Of a DNA stretch of 62,500 nt, positions 14,061-25,273 are shown in pieces. Position numbers and translations under genes: made by a program. Below the pieces are notes generated by a model, which did no database searches, was not told where the DNA came from, and was given only the letters and a program-made list of their open reading frames with translations. Position 1 is the first letter of the stretch. Each line of letters starts with the position of its first letter. Source of the stretch: Neocallimastix lanati (nom. inval.) (taxonomy: Eukaryota > Neocallimastigomycota > Neocallimastigomycetes > Neocallimastigales > Neocallimastigaceae); assembly GCA_016946835.1 (NCBI GenBank), contig JACVTC010000020.1:1167501-1230000 (forward strand), read 5' to 3'.

Positions 14061-14071
14061 CCAGACTTGCT
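14061..14071. promoter_or_regulatory. Candidate shared promoter element upstream of paralog A
   Basis: CCAGACTTGCT on the plus strand (AGCAAGTCTGG on the gene strand), 189 bp upstream of the paralog A start codon, in otherwise almost pure A/T sequence. The identical 11-mer occurs 159 bp upstream of paralog B. It could be a transcription-factor site or simply conserved ancestry of a duplicated promoter. Confidence 0.45.
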
Positions 14072-16474
14072 TGGTGTACTCGATTAATCTTGAATTTTAT
14101 TAAAAATCCAAAATAAAAAAAAAATTGGATATTTATTAATAAATATTTGGATATTTTTTTTTTTTTAAGAAAATTTCTTCCATTTTATAAAAATTTTGAT
14201 CTATTATTTTACAATGTTTAAATTTTATATCATACGAATAAATGTTATAAATTATAGGCATTTATTTAATTAATAAAAAAATTTTCAATAAATTTTAAAT
14301 ATTAACAAAAATTAAAATAGATTAATTTATATAATTATTTTAATTTAAAATATAGTGGATCAATAAATTATATATTTATAATTAATTTCTTAATGATGAA
14401 AAATTTTTATTAAATATAATTTATAATATATTACATGAATTTTATATTTTATTTTATTTTATTTTATTTTTTTTTTATTTTTTTTTTTATACTAGATAAA
14501 TAAAATTATTATTATTATAATTAATATTAATATTAATATAATAATTGTTTTAATAATAATTACATGAAGTAAAATTTTGATTGCTACAATGAAAAATTAT
14601 TATTATGATTATTATTAATAATAATAATTATGAAAATTTTAATATAAATATTGAAATATTGTATTATTTATTTAATTATAATGAATAATTTCATTTTAAT
14701 AATAATAATAATAATAATTTAAATAATAAAAATTTCAACATAAATAGGAAATTGAATTAATAATTAATTTTTATCAATATATAAAACCATTATTTTAATA
14801 AATTTAACCTAAAAAATTATATATATGAAATGTAAATGTAAATAATCAAAAATAATTACGAAAAGTTAGGTATGTAAAAACCAAAAAAAATTTTATGTTG
14901 AAATGTGTAATGAAAATATGATATATATGAAATTTTTTTTTAACATAAAAATGTTAATAGCAATTATTTCAAAAAAAAAAAAATAATAATAAAATATAAT
15001 AAAAAGAAATATAATTAAATATAATAAAGTAAAACGTTATAAAATATAGTAAAAATAAATAAAAATAAAAATAAAAAATAAAAAAATAAAAATAAAAAAT
15101 AAAAAAATAAAAAATAAAAGATAAAAAATAAAAGTAAAAAATAAAAAATAAAATAAATATTAAATAAAAATAAAAATAAAAATAAAAAAAAAAATAAAAA
15201 TTAAAATAAAATATTCAATTATCATTTATTGTTTATTATTAAAAAAGTTTAATTTATATAATTTTTATAATATATATAATGTGTACCATAGACAATTTTG
15301 TTAAATACAATAATATAATTGAATATTCATTTCTTGGATTAATATTTGAATGGTATACAAATAATTAGTATTTATTTATGTAATAAATAATATTATATAT
15401 ACATATATTTTTGAAAGATTAAAAATAAATATATGTATATATAATATATTGAATTTTTAATTATGTTTTGAAATAAAAAATAATTTAATCTCCTCATTTA
15501 TAATAATTAATAAGATTTATATTTTTTAACTCTTAATATTTATCATTATTCAAAAGATATATCTAAATCTACTTATTCCATTTATATTAAAAATGAAAGG
15601 AAATAGAGTTAAAAAAAAAAAAATTAAATTATGATATTATAAAAAATAATAGTAATAAATATTTATATATTTAATTATGTTTTTATTAAGAAATTTAAAA
15701 ATATATTTTAATTATTATGCTCATAATATTATTAATTAATAAAAAATTTTCAAAATTTAGAAATGAAAAATTCAAAAATCTATTTATAACAATAATACTA
15801 CTAATATAAATCGTAATAATAACTTCAAAATTAAAAAAAAAAAAATTAATTTTTGTTGTTAAATGAACAATTCATTAATTATTGAAAATTAAAAAAAAAA
15901 AATTGAAAATCATCCCAACAATACTAATTAAACTATGAGACAATTCAACGGTACAAATTTAAAATATACTTTTTTTTTTTTTCCAACTTTTTATTTATTC
16001 TTATAATATCTAAATAATATAATAATATAAAATAATTGATAAAAAAAATTATATGCTATCTTTATAATATTAAAAATATAATAAATACATAATAATTAAA
16101 ACTAAGAAACTGTTTATTTAACAAGGAATAATTAAGTTTTTGAAATATAGTATTTTACAGGTTATGTTACATTTATTTTATATTCCAATTACTTGATACA
16201 GTATCAAATTGTATTGTTTTAAAAAGCAATTTTTATATATATTATGAAATTATCAATTTATAGATTTAATTAAATTTTATATTTATATTATTATGTAGTT
16301 GTATTATTAAATACTTAGTTTTTGTAATTTCATATTTTTAATTTTTAATAATAGTTTTTTAACTGTAATGAAAATAATTTAAAATGATATGAAATGATAA
16401 ATATAAAAAGTAATAGTTATATTTAATTTTTATGAAAATATGTATTAAAATTTGGTCTTTTTTTTTTTTTTTTT

Positions 16475-16750
16475 GAAGAAGAAGAGTCTAACACTTTTCA
16501 TCACTAATTCACCAGCTTCTCCGAAGTAAATAGTATTCTTAAGATCAAAGAAACAAAATCTTACTTTAAAGATACCGAGACTCTGTTTTTGACTACATTC
16601 CCACCCAGAAGAGATATTATTAATATAAAAAAACTTTAAATTTCAAGTCCGTTATTAGATATTATTCTCTTATCTGTAACCTTAACTTTCGAATCCTTAC
16701 CAAAATTTCTATCTTTCTTATTTTCATATCAGATGGGGACACATGTATAA
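16475..16750 (-). other. Short complex island ending in a poly(A)-like tract; possible retro-element remnant
   Basis: On the minus strand this 275-bp piece ends in a run of A (plus-strand T, 16459-16474), as a retroposed copy would. It has open minus-strand stretches such as FFDLKNTIYFGEAGELVMKS. Near 16600 the minus strand reads TTCTGGGTGGGAATGTAG, close to the TTCTTGGGTGGAAATGCAG of the dispersed repeat copy at 32270-32300. No protein family recognised. Confidence 0.25.
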
Positions 16751-17620
16751 ACAAATTTCTTACAATTTTTCTTTAAAAGAAAAAAAGTTAAATAGGTAAA
16801 AAGTATATAAATGAAGAATGTGAAAATTTGTTAATATAGACAGTCAAGAATTTTTTATAAACATAAAAATTAAAATTTATTTTATTCACAAATTATTGTC
16901 TCATAATTAATTCTTCATTATTAAATTTTTAAAAGGATAAAAAAATATAAAAAATAAAATAAAAATGTCATAAAACTATTAAATTAATGAAAATAAACAA
17001 TTAGCTTTAATAATTAAAATATATATAAATCATTAATTTTTTTTTTTTTTTTTTAAAAAAATAATTCATTCATTATTATCTTCCCTCTAAATCTATATTT
17101 CACTTTAATTTAAAAGAATATCAAAGCATCTTTAAAAAAACAAATATACTTTCTTATTGATTTTTTTTGTTTTTTTATTTATTGGTTTATTTTGAATTTA
17201 TTTCGATTAATTTAACTTCTTATTTTTTATATATAAATTTCTTTTATATTTATTTTATAATTTTTATTTATTTATTTCTTTTTTTTTTTTAATTTATTAA
17301 ATTATAACTAAATATTAATTTAATTATGCTTTATCAATATAAAAATTGAACGCTATATTAAATTTAAAAGCTACATTTTAGATACTAGAAATTTTATTTT
17401 TTTAATTTTAATATAAAATAAATCTTTAATGAAATAAATTATATTTTATTCCTTTTTTTTTTTTTTTTTTTGATAATGTTATTTTGTTGTTTTATTTTAT
17501 TATTTCTTTAATTTATACAATTACAAAATTTTTAAAAAATAATTGTTTTGTATAAATCTTACTTCAAAAAAATAATTATTATTATGATTATTAATTAATT
17601 ATTAATTTATATTATTCTAT

Positions 17621-19960
17621 CTAATTCCAAATTCTAGCGCATTGTTGTTGAATGGCATTACAATCATTAGATTGACCTTCATAGTATGGCTTAGACCAAC
17701 ATTCTCTAGCTTTGGAGTAACATTTATCAGACATTTGATTTTTACAACTCCAATCATTCGAAACGCAACTTAAGTAATCTTCTTCATATGATTGTTGTTG
17801 AGTTGGTCTTAAATTTTGTGTGGAAGTTCTACGTGGAATTGTTTTAGTAGTCTTTGGTGGAAGAGATTTACCAGCTGAAGTCTTTGGTGGAAGAGATTTG
17901 CCAGTGGAAGTCTTTGGTGGAAGAGTTTTACCAGTTGAAGTCTTTGGTGGAAGAGTTTTACCTGCTGAGGTCTTTGGTGGAAGAGACTTATCAGCTGAAG
18001 TCTTTGGTGGAAGAGTTTTGCCAATGGAAGTCTTTGATGAAAGAGATTTACCAGCTGAAGTCTTTGGTGGAAAAGATTTACCTGCTGAGGTCTTTGGTGG
18101 AAGAGTTTTACCAGCAGTAGTCTTTGGTGGAAGAGACTTACCAGTGGAAGTTTTTGGTGGAAGAGTATTACCAGCAGTAGTCTTTGGTGGAAGAGTTTTA
18201 CCTGCTGAAGTCTTTGGTGGAAGAGTTTTACCAGTGGAAGTCTTTGGTGGAAGAGTTTTACCTATTGAAGTCTTTGGTGGAAGAGTTTTAATAGCTGAAG
18301 TCTTTGGTGGAAGAGATTTACCAGCTGAAGTCTTTGGTGGAAGAGATTTGCCAGTGGAAGTCTTTGGTGGAAGAGATTTACCAGTGGAAGTCTTTGGTGG
18401 AAGAGTTTTACCAGCAGTAGTCTTTGGTGGAAGAGATTTGCCAGTGGAAGTCTTTGGTGGAAGAGATTTACCTATTGAAGTCTTTGGTGGAAGAGATTTA
18501 CCATTGAAAGTCTTTGGTGGAAGAGATTTACCTATTGAAGTCTTTGGTGGAAGAGATTTGCCATTGGAAGTCTTTGGTGGAAGAGTTTTACCAGTGGAAG
18601 TCTTTGGTGGAAGAATTTTACCTATTGAAGTCTTTGGTGGAAGAGTTTTACCAGCTGAAGTCTTTGGTGGAAGAGATTTACCTATTGAAGTCTTTGGTGG
18701 AAGAGACTTACCAGCTGAAGTCTTTGGTGGAAGAGTTTTACCAGCTGAAGTCTTCGGTGGAAGAGTTTTACCAGCAGTAGTCTTTGGTGGAAGAGATTTG
18801 CCAGTGGAAGTCTTTGGTGGAAGAGTATTACCAGCAGTAGTCTTTGGTGGAAGAGATTTGTCAGCAGTAGTCTTTGGTGGAAGAGATCTACCAGTGGAAG
18901 TCTTTGGTGGAAGAGATTTGCCAGTGGAAGTCTTTGGTGGAAGAGTATTACCAACAGTAGTCTTTGGTGGAAGAGTTTTACCTGCTGAAGTCTTTGGTGG
19001 AAGAGTTTTACCAGTGGAAGTCTTTGGTGGAAGAGTTTTACCTATTGAAGTCTTTGGTGGAAGAGTTTTACCAGCTGAAGTCTTTGGTGGAAGAGATTTA
19101 CCAGCTGAAGTCTTTGGTGGAAGAGATTTGCCAGTGGAAGTCTTTGGTGGAAGAGATTTGCTAGTGGAAGTCTTTGGTGGAAGAGATTTACCAGTGGAAG
19201 TCTTTGGTGGAAGAGTTTTACCAGCAGTAGTCTTTGGTGGAAGAGATTTGCCAGTGGAAGTCTTTGGTGGAAGAGATTTACCTATTGAAGTCTTTGGTGG
19301 AAGAGATTTACCATTGGAAGTCTTTGGTGGAAGAGTTTTACCTGCTGAGGTCTTTGGTGGAAGAGATTTGCCATTGGAAGTCTTTGGTGGAAGAGTTTTA
19401 CCAGTGGAAGTCTTTGGTGGAAGAGATTTACCAGTAGAAGTCTTTGGTGGAAGAGTTTTACCAGCTGAAGTCTTTGGTGGAAGAGATTTACCTATTGAAG
19501 TCTTTGGTGGAAGAGACTTACCAGCTGAAGTCTTTGGTGGAAGAGTTTTACCAGCTGAAGTCTTCGGTGGAAGAGTTTTACCAGCAGTAGTCTTTGGTGG
19601 AAGAGATTTACCAGTAGAAGTCTTTGGTGGAAGAGACTTACCAGCTGAAGTCTTTGGTGGAAGAGATTTGCCAGCAGTAGTCTTTGGTGGAAGAGTCTTA
19701 GCACCACCACTATTGTTATTATTAATTGGTTCACCAGTGTAAGACCAAATTTCACTACATTGACTGTTTATTTCTTGGCATTCTTTATGAGTTTCTGGAC
19801 TGTATAGTCTTTGCCAACAAGCATTAGCAAGTTCTTGACATTTTCTAGACTGTTCTTGTTTACATTGAATATCATTAGATCCACAAACAAGATATGGATT
19901 AGCCGCCTTAGCAACATTAACAGCAATTAAACATAATGTAGTAATAACAACAGATCTCAT
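17621..19960 (-). CDS. Secreted six-cysteine-bracketed KTLPPKTS repeat protein (paralog B)
   Basis: Single-exon gene, 779 aa, TAG stop. Residues 1-19 form a signal peptide (AKA/AN cleavage). The mature protein opens with NPYLVCGS, as in paralog A. The N-terminal (about 24-70) and C-terminal (about 732-778) modules keep exactly the paralog A spacing CX6CX7CX6CX12CX6C, ending SEIW and ARIW. The central 620 residues are about 62 copies of a strict decamer, G-K-(T/S)-L-P-P-K-T-(S/T)-x, at 30 bp per unit without length change. Two Lys per decamer and no acidic residues except rare Asp make the shaft extremely basic. Pro-Pro every ten residues suggests an extended polyproline-II-like rod. A short basic linker (TIPRRTSTQNLRPTQQQ) precedes the last module. 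No GPI or membrane segment. It probably binds a polyanion or wall polymer, but that is inference. Confidence 0.88.
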   Translation of the reverse strand: MRSVVITTLCLIAVNVAKAANPYLVCGSNDIQCKQEQSRKCQELANACWQRLYSPETHKECQEINSQCSEIWSYTGEPINNNNSGGAKTLPPKTTAGKSLPPKTSAGKSLPPKTSTGKSLPPKTTAGKTLPPKTSAGKTLPPKTSAGKSLPPKTSIGKSLPPKTSAGKTLPPKTSTGKSLPPKTSTGKTLPPKTSNGKSLPPKTSAGKTLPPKTSNGKSLPPKTSIGKSLPPKTSTGKSLPPKTTAGKTLPPKTSTGKSLPPKTSTSKSLPPKTSTGKSLPPKTSAGKSLPPKTSAGKTLPPKTSIGKTLPPKTSTGKTLPPKTSAGKTLPPKTTVGNTLPPKTSTGKSLPPKTSTGRSLPPKTTADKSLPPKTTAGNTLPPKTSTGKSLPPKTTAGKTLPPKTSAGKTLPPKTSAGKSLPPKTSIGKSLPPKTSAGKTLPPKTSIGKILPPKTSTGKTLPPKTSNGKSLPPKTSIGKSLPPKTFNGKSLPPKTSIGKSLPPKTSTGKSLPPKTTAGKTLPPKTSTGKSLPPKTSTGKSLPPKTSAGKSLPPKTSAIKTLPPKTSIGKTLPPKTSTGKTLPPKTSAGKTLPPKTTAGNTLPPKTSTGKSLPPKTTAGKTLPPKTSAGKSFPPKTSAGKSLSSKTSIGKTLPPKTSADKSLPPKTSAGKTLPPKTSTGKTLPPKTSTGKSLPPKTSAGKSLPPKTTKTIPRRTSTQNLRPTQQQSYEEDYLSCVSNDWSCKNQMSDKCYSKARECWSKPYYEGQSNDCNAIQQQCARIWN
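17850..19695 (-). repeat. Intragenic 30-bp tandem repeat with higher-order duplication
   Basis: About 62 copies of a 30-bp unit in perfect register (plus-strand core TCTTTGGTGGAAGA). A rare variant, TCTTCGGTGGAAGA, occurs only at 18751 and 19561, exactly 810 bp (27 units) apart. The order of flanking unit variants is also repeated there, with a one-unit offset further on (18241 against 19021, 780 bp). The array therefore contains a duplicated super-block of 26-27 units. Confidence 0.9.
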
Positions 19961-20118
19961 TTTGAAAAAAAAAAAAAAAAATATTTTTTTTTTGATTAAA
20001 ATATCTATTAATAATTATTAATTAAATCTTTATTTTTTTTTGTATTTATTTCTTTAAAAGACAAAATTCTTCAAGAATTTTAATTAATTTATTTAAAACT
20101 ACTTTGATAATATTAAAT

Positions 20119-20129
20119 CCAGACTTGCT
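20119..20129. promoter_or_regulatory. Candidate shared promoter element upstream of paralog B
   Basis: The same 11-mer CCAGACTTGCT as at 14061, same orientation relative to the gene, 159 bp upstream of the start codon. Both 5' flanks also carry a TTTGATTAA word close to the start codon. Confidence 0.45.
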
Positions 20130-20455
20130 GAGAATTAGTAATTAAACAAAATAAAATTTTAAATAAATTTAAAATAAAAACCAAACAAAAAAAAGAATTT
20201 ATTAGTATATAAATAAAAAGATATTTTTTTTATAAAAACAATTTAGCTTTTACAAAAAAATAATTAATGATGTTTTTATTTATGTAGAGTAAATGAGAAA
20301 ATTTTTTCTTTTTATACAAAATAAAATATATTAATTAAATATATTAACAAAAAGTGGAATTTTTTTTTTAATATAATAATTTTATATATATTTAATGATA
20401 TGTTTATAAAATATTAAAAATAATTGATTAATTAAATAATAATTAAAGTTTATAA

Positions 20456-20486
<31 letters not shown>

Positions 20487-22573
20487 AAATATTTAAATGA
20501 ATATAATATAATTAAGAAATTTTTTATTTAATAAACTTCAGTATTTTTAAATGTTTGTATGATAAATTGATTATATTGATACTTATTTCCTTTATATAAC
20601 ACCTAATATTTAATTATTTGTAATAATAATATATCAATAAAATTAATAAAACTAATAAAATTACAATCTTTTTTTTTTTATTTTTTTTATTATCATATAG
20701 TATAAAATTATTAAAATATATTATTTTTATTGTTTCTTTTAAATTTATTTATTTATACATTCATTCATTTATTCATATAAACCAGAATTATTTAAAATCT
20801 AATATTATTTCTTTTATGAAATTTATTTCTTAAACTTTCATTATTTAATATTAATTAATAGAAACCATAGTAATTCATTATATTAATAATATTTCAACTA
20901 TATAAATATATCAAATGATTTTCTTCACAAGATAATTTCAGATACAATATTTATCCTTTATTATTATTTTGTATTATTGTTTAAAAAGAAAAAAAAAATA
21001 AAAAAAGAAAAAACTTCTTTTTTTCTTTGATTTTTTATTTTTTAAATTTTAAACTTTTTTAATATACATTTAAATAATAAAAAATAAAAATATGGAAAAA
21101 AATTAAAAAAAAAAGTATAACATATAATAAAAAAATAAATCATTGTATACTTTAATATTAGAAACTAGAAATAAATAATATCAAATAAAATTAAATTTAG
21201 TAACAATAAAATCATGGAAAATTTTTATTCAAATTATTAAATAAAATTTGATCTTCAGAAGTTCTAATGAAGACGAACTTTAATTAATATTTTTTTTAAA
21301 AAAAAAAAAATACATAAAAAAAAAAAAATACATAAAAAAAAATAAAAAAAAAAAATAAATCTTTTACACAAACTATCATTAATCAGTATTATTTTTGTTT
21401 TTGTGAAGAATAATTATAATAATATTAATGATATATATAAATAGATTAATAAATTTTATATATTGATATGATTACTATTATAAAAATATTTTTAATAATT
21501 TTATCTTTATAAATTAGTAATTTAAAATAAAATAATATAAAATAAAATATTCACTTTATTGTAAAAATCAAATAATAAATATAATTATTTTCATTATTAT
21601 TAATATAAAGTTAATATTTAATAGTAAATTAAAAGTAATAAAAAAAAATGATAATTAATAATATATATATATATTATAATTTGTATTTTTTAATGTTTTT
21701 AATTATTTATGTTATTTTATATATAATATCCAATGAATAAATAAATTAATCAAAACCGTGGATGTTGTTTTTCTTTTTGAATTTTAAATTTTTATTTTTC
21801 TTTTTTTTTTTTAGTGCCTAAAATATATCTACATAGGTTATACTATTACTTATTATTTGTTATTATTGCTTACTACTTATTATTAATTAATTAATTATTT
21901 ATTTATTTATTAATATATATTATTATTATTTATTATTTTTTATTTTTTATTATATACTATATTTTATCATTAGTGTTTTTATAACTAATTTTTATAAAAT
22001 ATTAATTATAATTATTAATTATTATTACATTACATTACAATACAGTTAAATTTAAATAATAATGTAAAATATAAAATAATACTAATTTTAAATATTAATA
22101 AAATTTTAAAAATAAAATTACCAAAAATATATACATTATCATCAATATTCTTAAGCGTATAAAATATCAATAAGAATTTATATTCTATCCAATTCATACT
22201 AATTGACCTAATGAATATATTTATTATAAAAATTTTTCTTATTATATAATTATAATTGTAATATATATTTAATAATTGGTAGTAAATTTGATTTAAAGAT
22301 TTAAAAAATGAAAAATATAATAAATTTTTAATATTAAAATAAAACGATAATTCTTATTATACTTATTTTATACTTATTCTACTAATAAATGCAAATTATT
22401 AATATTTTTTAATTTTTTGTCAAACATTAAATATAATTAATCAAATAAATATAAATAAAGTTGATACCAGGTATAAAACTAATAAATATAAATTAATTGG
22501 GTTTTATATACATATCCTTTTTGTATTTATATATATATATATAATTTATTATTTGAAAATAATAAAAACAAAA

Positions 22574-22619
<46 letters not shown>

Positions 22620-23429
22620 TTAAAACACAAATTTTACATTCATAAAAGGCTAAAAAAAGAAAAAAAAAAGTGTTATAACAAGAAAAAAAATAGCAGAAAG
22701 AACTTTTTTTTTTTAATGTTATCTAATAATTAAATTCAAATTATATATATAAATTATTGTTATTTTTTGAATTACGATGAATAATGAAAAACCTTTACTA
22801 TTATTCATACATATTTCATATTTTATAATTAAGAATAACAAAATAATTTAAAAATTATTAATAATATACTTACCAATAAAATAATATTGATTAAACCAGT
22901 AAATAATTTAAAACAATTATCTATCTTATTAAATAATTAAATGTTAAAATATATATAAATAAATTTATTATATTTATTAATTGTTTGAATATGTTATTCA
23001 ATTAAAAAAAAATATAACTCAAAATTTCATAAATTGAAAAAAAAAAAAAGACTAATTTGGTAATTCAATATTAAGAATTAATAAGAATAATATAATAGAA
23101 ACGAAACATTAATGAATATTCTAACGAAATTTGAAAAAAAAAAAAAAAAAAAAAATAAAACCTCTATTTTTTCAAAATAACATATAGAGTATATTATAAT
23201 ATAAATATAATATAAATTTAATTTATATATATATATAATAAAATTAAATATATACATAATAAAATATATATATATATATAAAATAGAATATATAAAAATA
23301 AGGTATCAAATAAAAAGAATATTAAAAAGAAATTTTAATAAAAAAAAAAAAAAATAAAAATAAAAATAAAGCTAATGTAATATAATAAAAGTAATGAGAA
23401 AATTTAAAAACAATTTTAGTATTATAAAA

Positions 23430-23880
23430 TGAATAGAAATGATTTCTACCAAAAATATTTAATAGAATAAAACAAAGAAGACTGTAAAGTAAATAGTGCG
23501 GTGACTACTGAACTCTTCCTTGAACCAAGAGTAATATTATCAGGAGAGTCAATTTCCGTAGATTTGTTGTGTGAAGAACGATTATTACTATTTGGGTTAA
23601 GATGTACCAGAAGGACTAGTAATATATAAAGATTCTTCTTTGCCATATCGGTCCAACGTTGACTCTTTTGGTTGTGAAGGACCTATTACTATACCAATCA
23701 AAGAGTAACTCAAGAGAGCATTGATATAATGTGGGTAAAATAATCCGTGAGGCTAACTACATACAAAACATTAGACCCAGAATATTTTAATAGAAGTTCT
23801 TTTAGATGTCTTTGTTCTCCATTACTGAATTATAGTGCATCTAAAGCTAAAGTTCCATCAAGAAAGAACATTAAAATATA
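23430..23880 (-). mobile_element. Dispersed repeat, copy A (unclassified)
   Basis: A roughly 450-bp island of complex sequence that aligns along its length with 50985-51425. Landmarks are CTACTGAACTCTTCC, then TTGCCATATCGGTCCAACG, then AAAGCTAAAGTTCCATCAAG at the plus-strand right end. A 66-aa minus-strand frame (23446-23646) aligns weakly with the minus-strand frame of copy B, and both end in FW-stop after an FY/FI-rich stretch. The strand follows this possible coding sense. Identity unknown; the element is too decayed for a clear product. Confidence 0.5.
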
Positions 23881-24067
23881 TTCAATAATTTACTTTTCAC
23901 AATCTAAAATGGATGAATAGAAAGAAAATAAATAATAATAATAATGATAATAATAAATTAAAATATGGCATATATTCATAAAGAATAACTAATTTTTTAC
24001 TAACTCAAAGTTCATAGAATAAAAATAATATATTTCTTGTTTATAGATTTAAATCGTAAACATTATG

Positions 24068-24104
<37 letters not shown>

Positions 24105-25273
24105 AATAAAGATACTAAATTAATAAATAATATATAAATTATATAAAAAATACAGAAAAAGAAATAATAAATGTATGCTTCATTTTATTTTTATTTGTAT
24201 TTTTATTTATATTTTTATATGTAATTTTATTTGTTTTTATATTTGCATTTGTATATGTATATGTATTTGTATTTTAATTTTTACTTTTATTTTAATTTAT
24301 ATTTTTACTTTTATTTTTATTTTTATTTATATTTTTACTTTTATTTATATTTTTATTTTATTAATATTCTTATTTAATTTTTTTTTTATTACTATTAATA
24401 TTATTATTAATTAAATTATATATTAAACAATAAAAAATAATATATACAATTATAAAAATTTAAAAAAAAAAATTAAATAAAAATAAAAAAAAAAGAAAAA
24501 TAAAAATAAAAAAAAAAAGAAAAAGAAAAATATAAAAATAAAAACTAATAAAAATTAATAAAAAATCAAATAAATCTTAATTCAATCATTATACTAAAAT
24601 TGTTTTTCATATTTATAAGATTAATTATTATTATTAACAATTATTATTAACAATTATTATTGTTATTATTTTATTATTATTATTATTATTATTATTATAT
24701 GTCAATTAAAGAAAAAAGTTTTTTTTTTTTTTTTTTATTGTTTGTTAAATGTATAAATATAATAATAAAAATTATATATAAATATATATTGTGGGAAATA
24801 TATAAGAAAAAGGAAAGAATTATTTCTAAAAGTATTTTTTTTTTTTTTTTTTTTTTTTAATAAAAATACTAAATAGGTAAAGGGAAGGGAAAATTTTATA
24901 TTTCATAAATGATAATGACAATAATAACCATTGGTCTTAAAAAAGATTATATATATATTATAAATTATTTTATTTTATTTTTTTTAATATAAAATTTTTT
25001 TTATTATCATTTTCTGTTGTGTCTTTTTTTTGTTTGTTTGTTTGTTTGTTTTTTGTTTTTTTTGATTTTTTTTGATTATTTGTTTTCTGTTTATGTTTTG
25101 TCAATTATAAAAATCTTTTCTTCTCTTTTCATTTCTTTATAATAAATTAAAAAAAAAAAATATTATTATTATTTATTTTATTGGTTCTATTTTTAATTTT
25201 TTTTTTTTGCTTTTGTTTTTTTTTGTTTTTGTTATTGTTTTATTTTGTTTTATATAATTTTATTTTATTTAGT

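Larger units (their letters stand above)
13873..17620. other. AT-rich intergenic region between the two repeat-protein paralogs
   Basis: Apart from the motif at 14061-14071 the stretch is low-complexity A/T, with an AATAAA-type purine-rich block (about 15055-15200) and T runs (16459-16474, 17036-17054 and 17453-17471). A short more complex piece at 16475-16750 is described separately. No gene seen. Confidence 0.55.
19961..25273. other. AT-rich intergenic region
   Basis: About 5.3 kb without a gene. It contains the dispersed repeat copy at 23430-23880, poly(T) at 20458-20482, poly(A) at 22576-22617 and 23130-23154, (AT)n near 24070-24100, a TATTTTTATTT-type tract (24180-24360) whose open frame is pure low complexity, and T/G-rich sequence (25020-25085) just beyond the end of the DH-PH-TLDc gene. 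Confidence 0.55.

Noticed and set aside
17820-19742. 640-aa plus-strand open frame and several 66-90-aa frames within the second repeat array
   Set aside because: Shadows of the 30-bp repeat. The minus-strand frame alone carries the signal peptide and cysteine modules.
11890-19960. Interpretation of the six-Cys modules as fungal dockerins or the rods as scaffoldins
   Set aside because: The cysteine spacing and the absence of the aromatic CBM10-type pattern do not match dockerins as I know them, and no cohesin-like domain is visible. Left as an open question rather than a call.
24175-24414. 79-aa hydrophobic plus-strand frame resembling a membrane protein
   Set aside because: Produced by a TATTTTTATTT simple-sequence tract; no sequence complexity.
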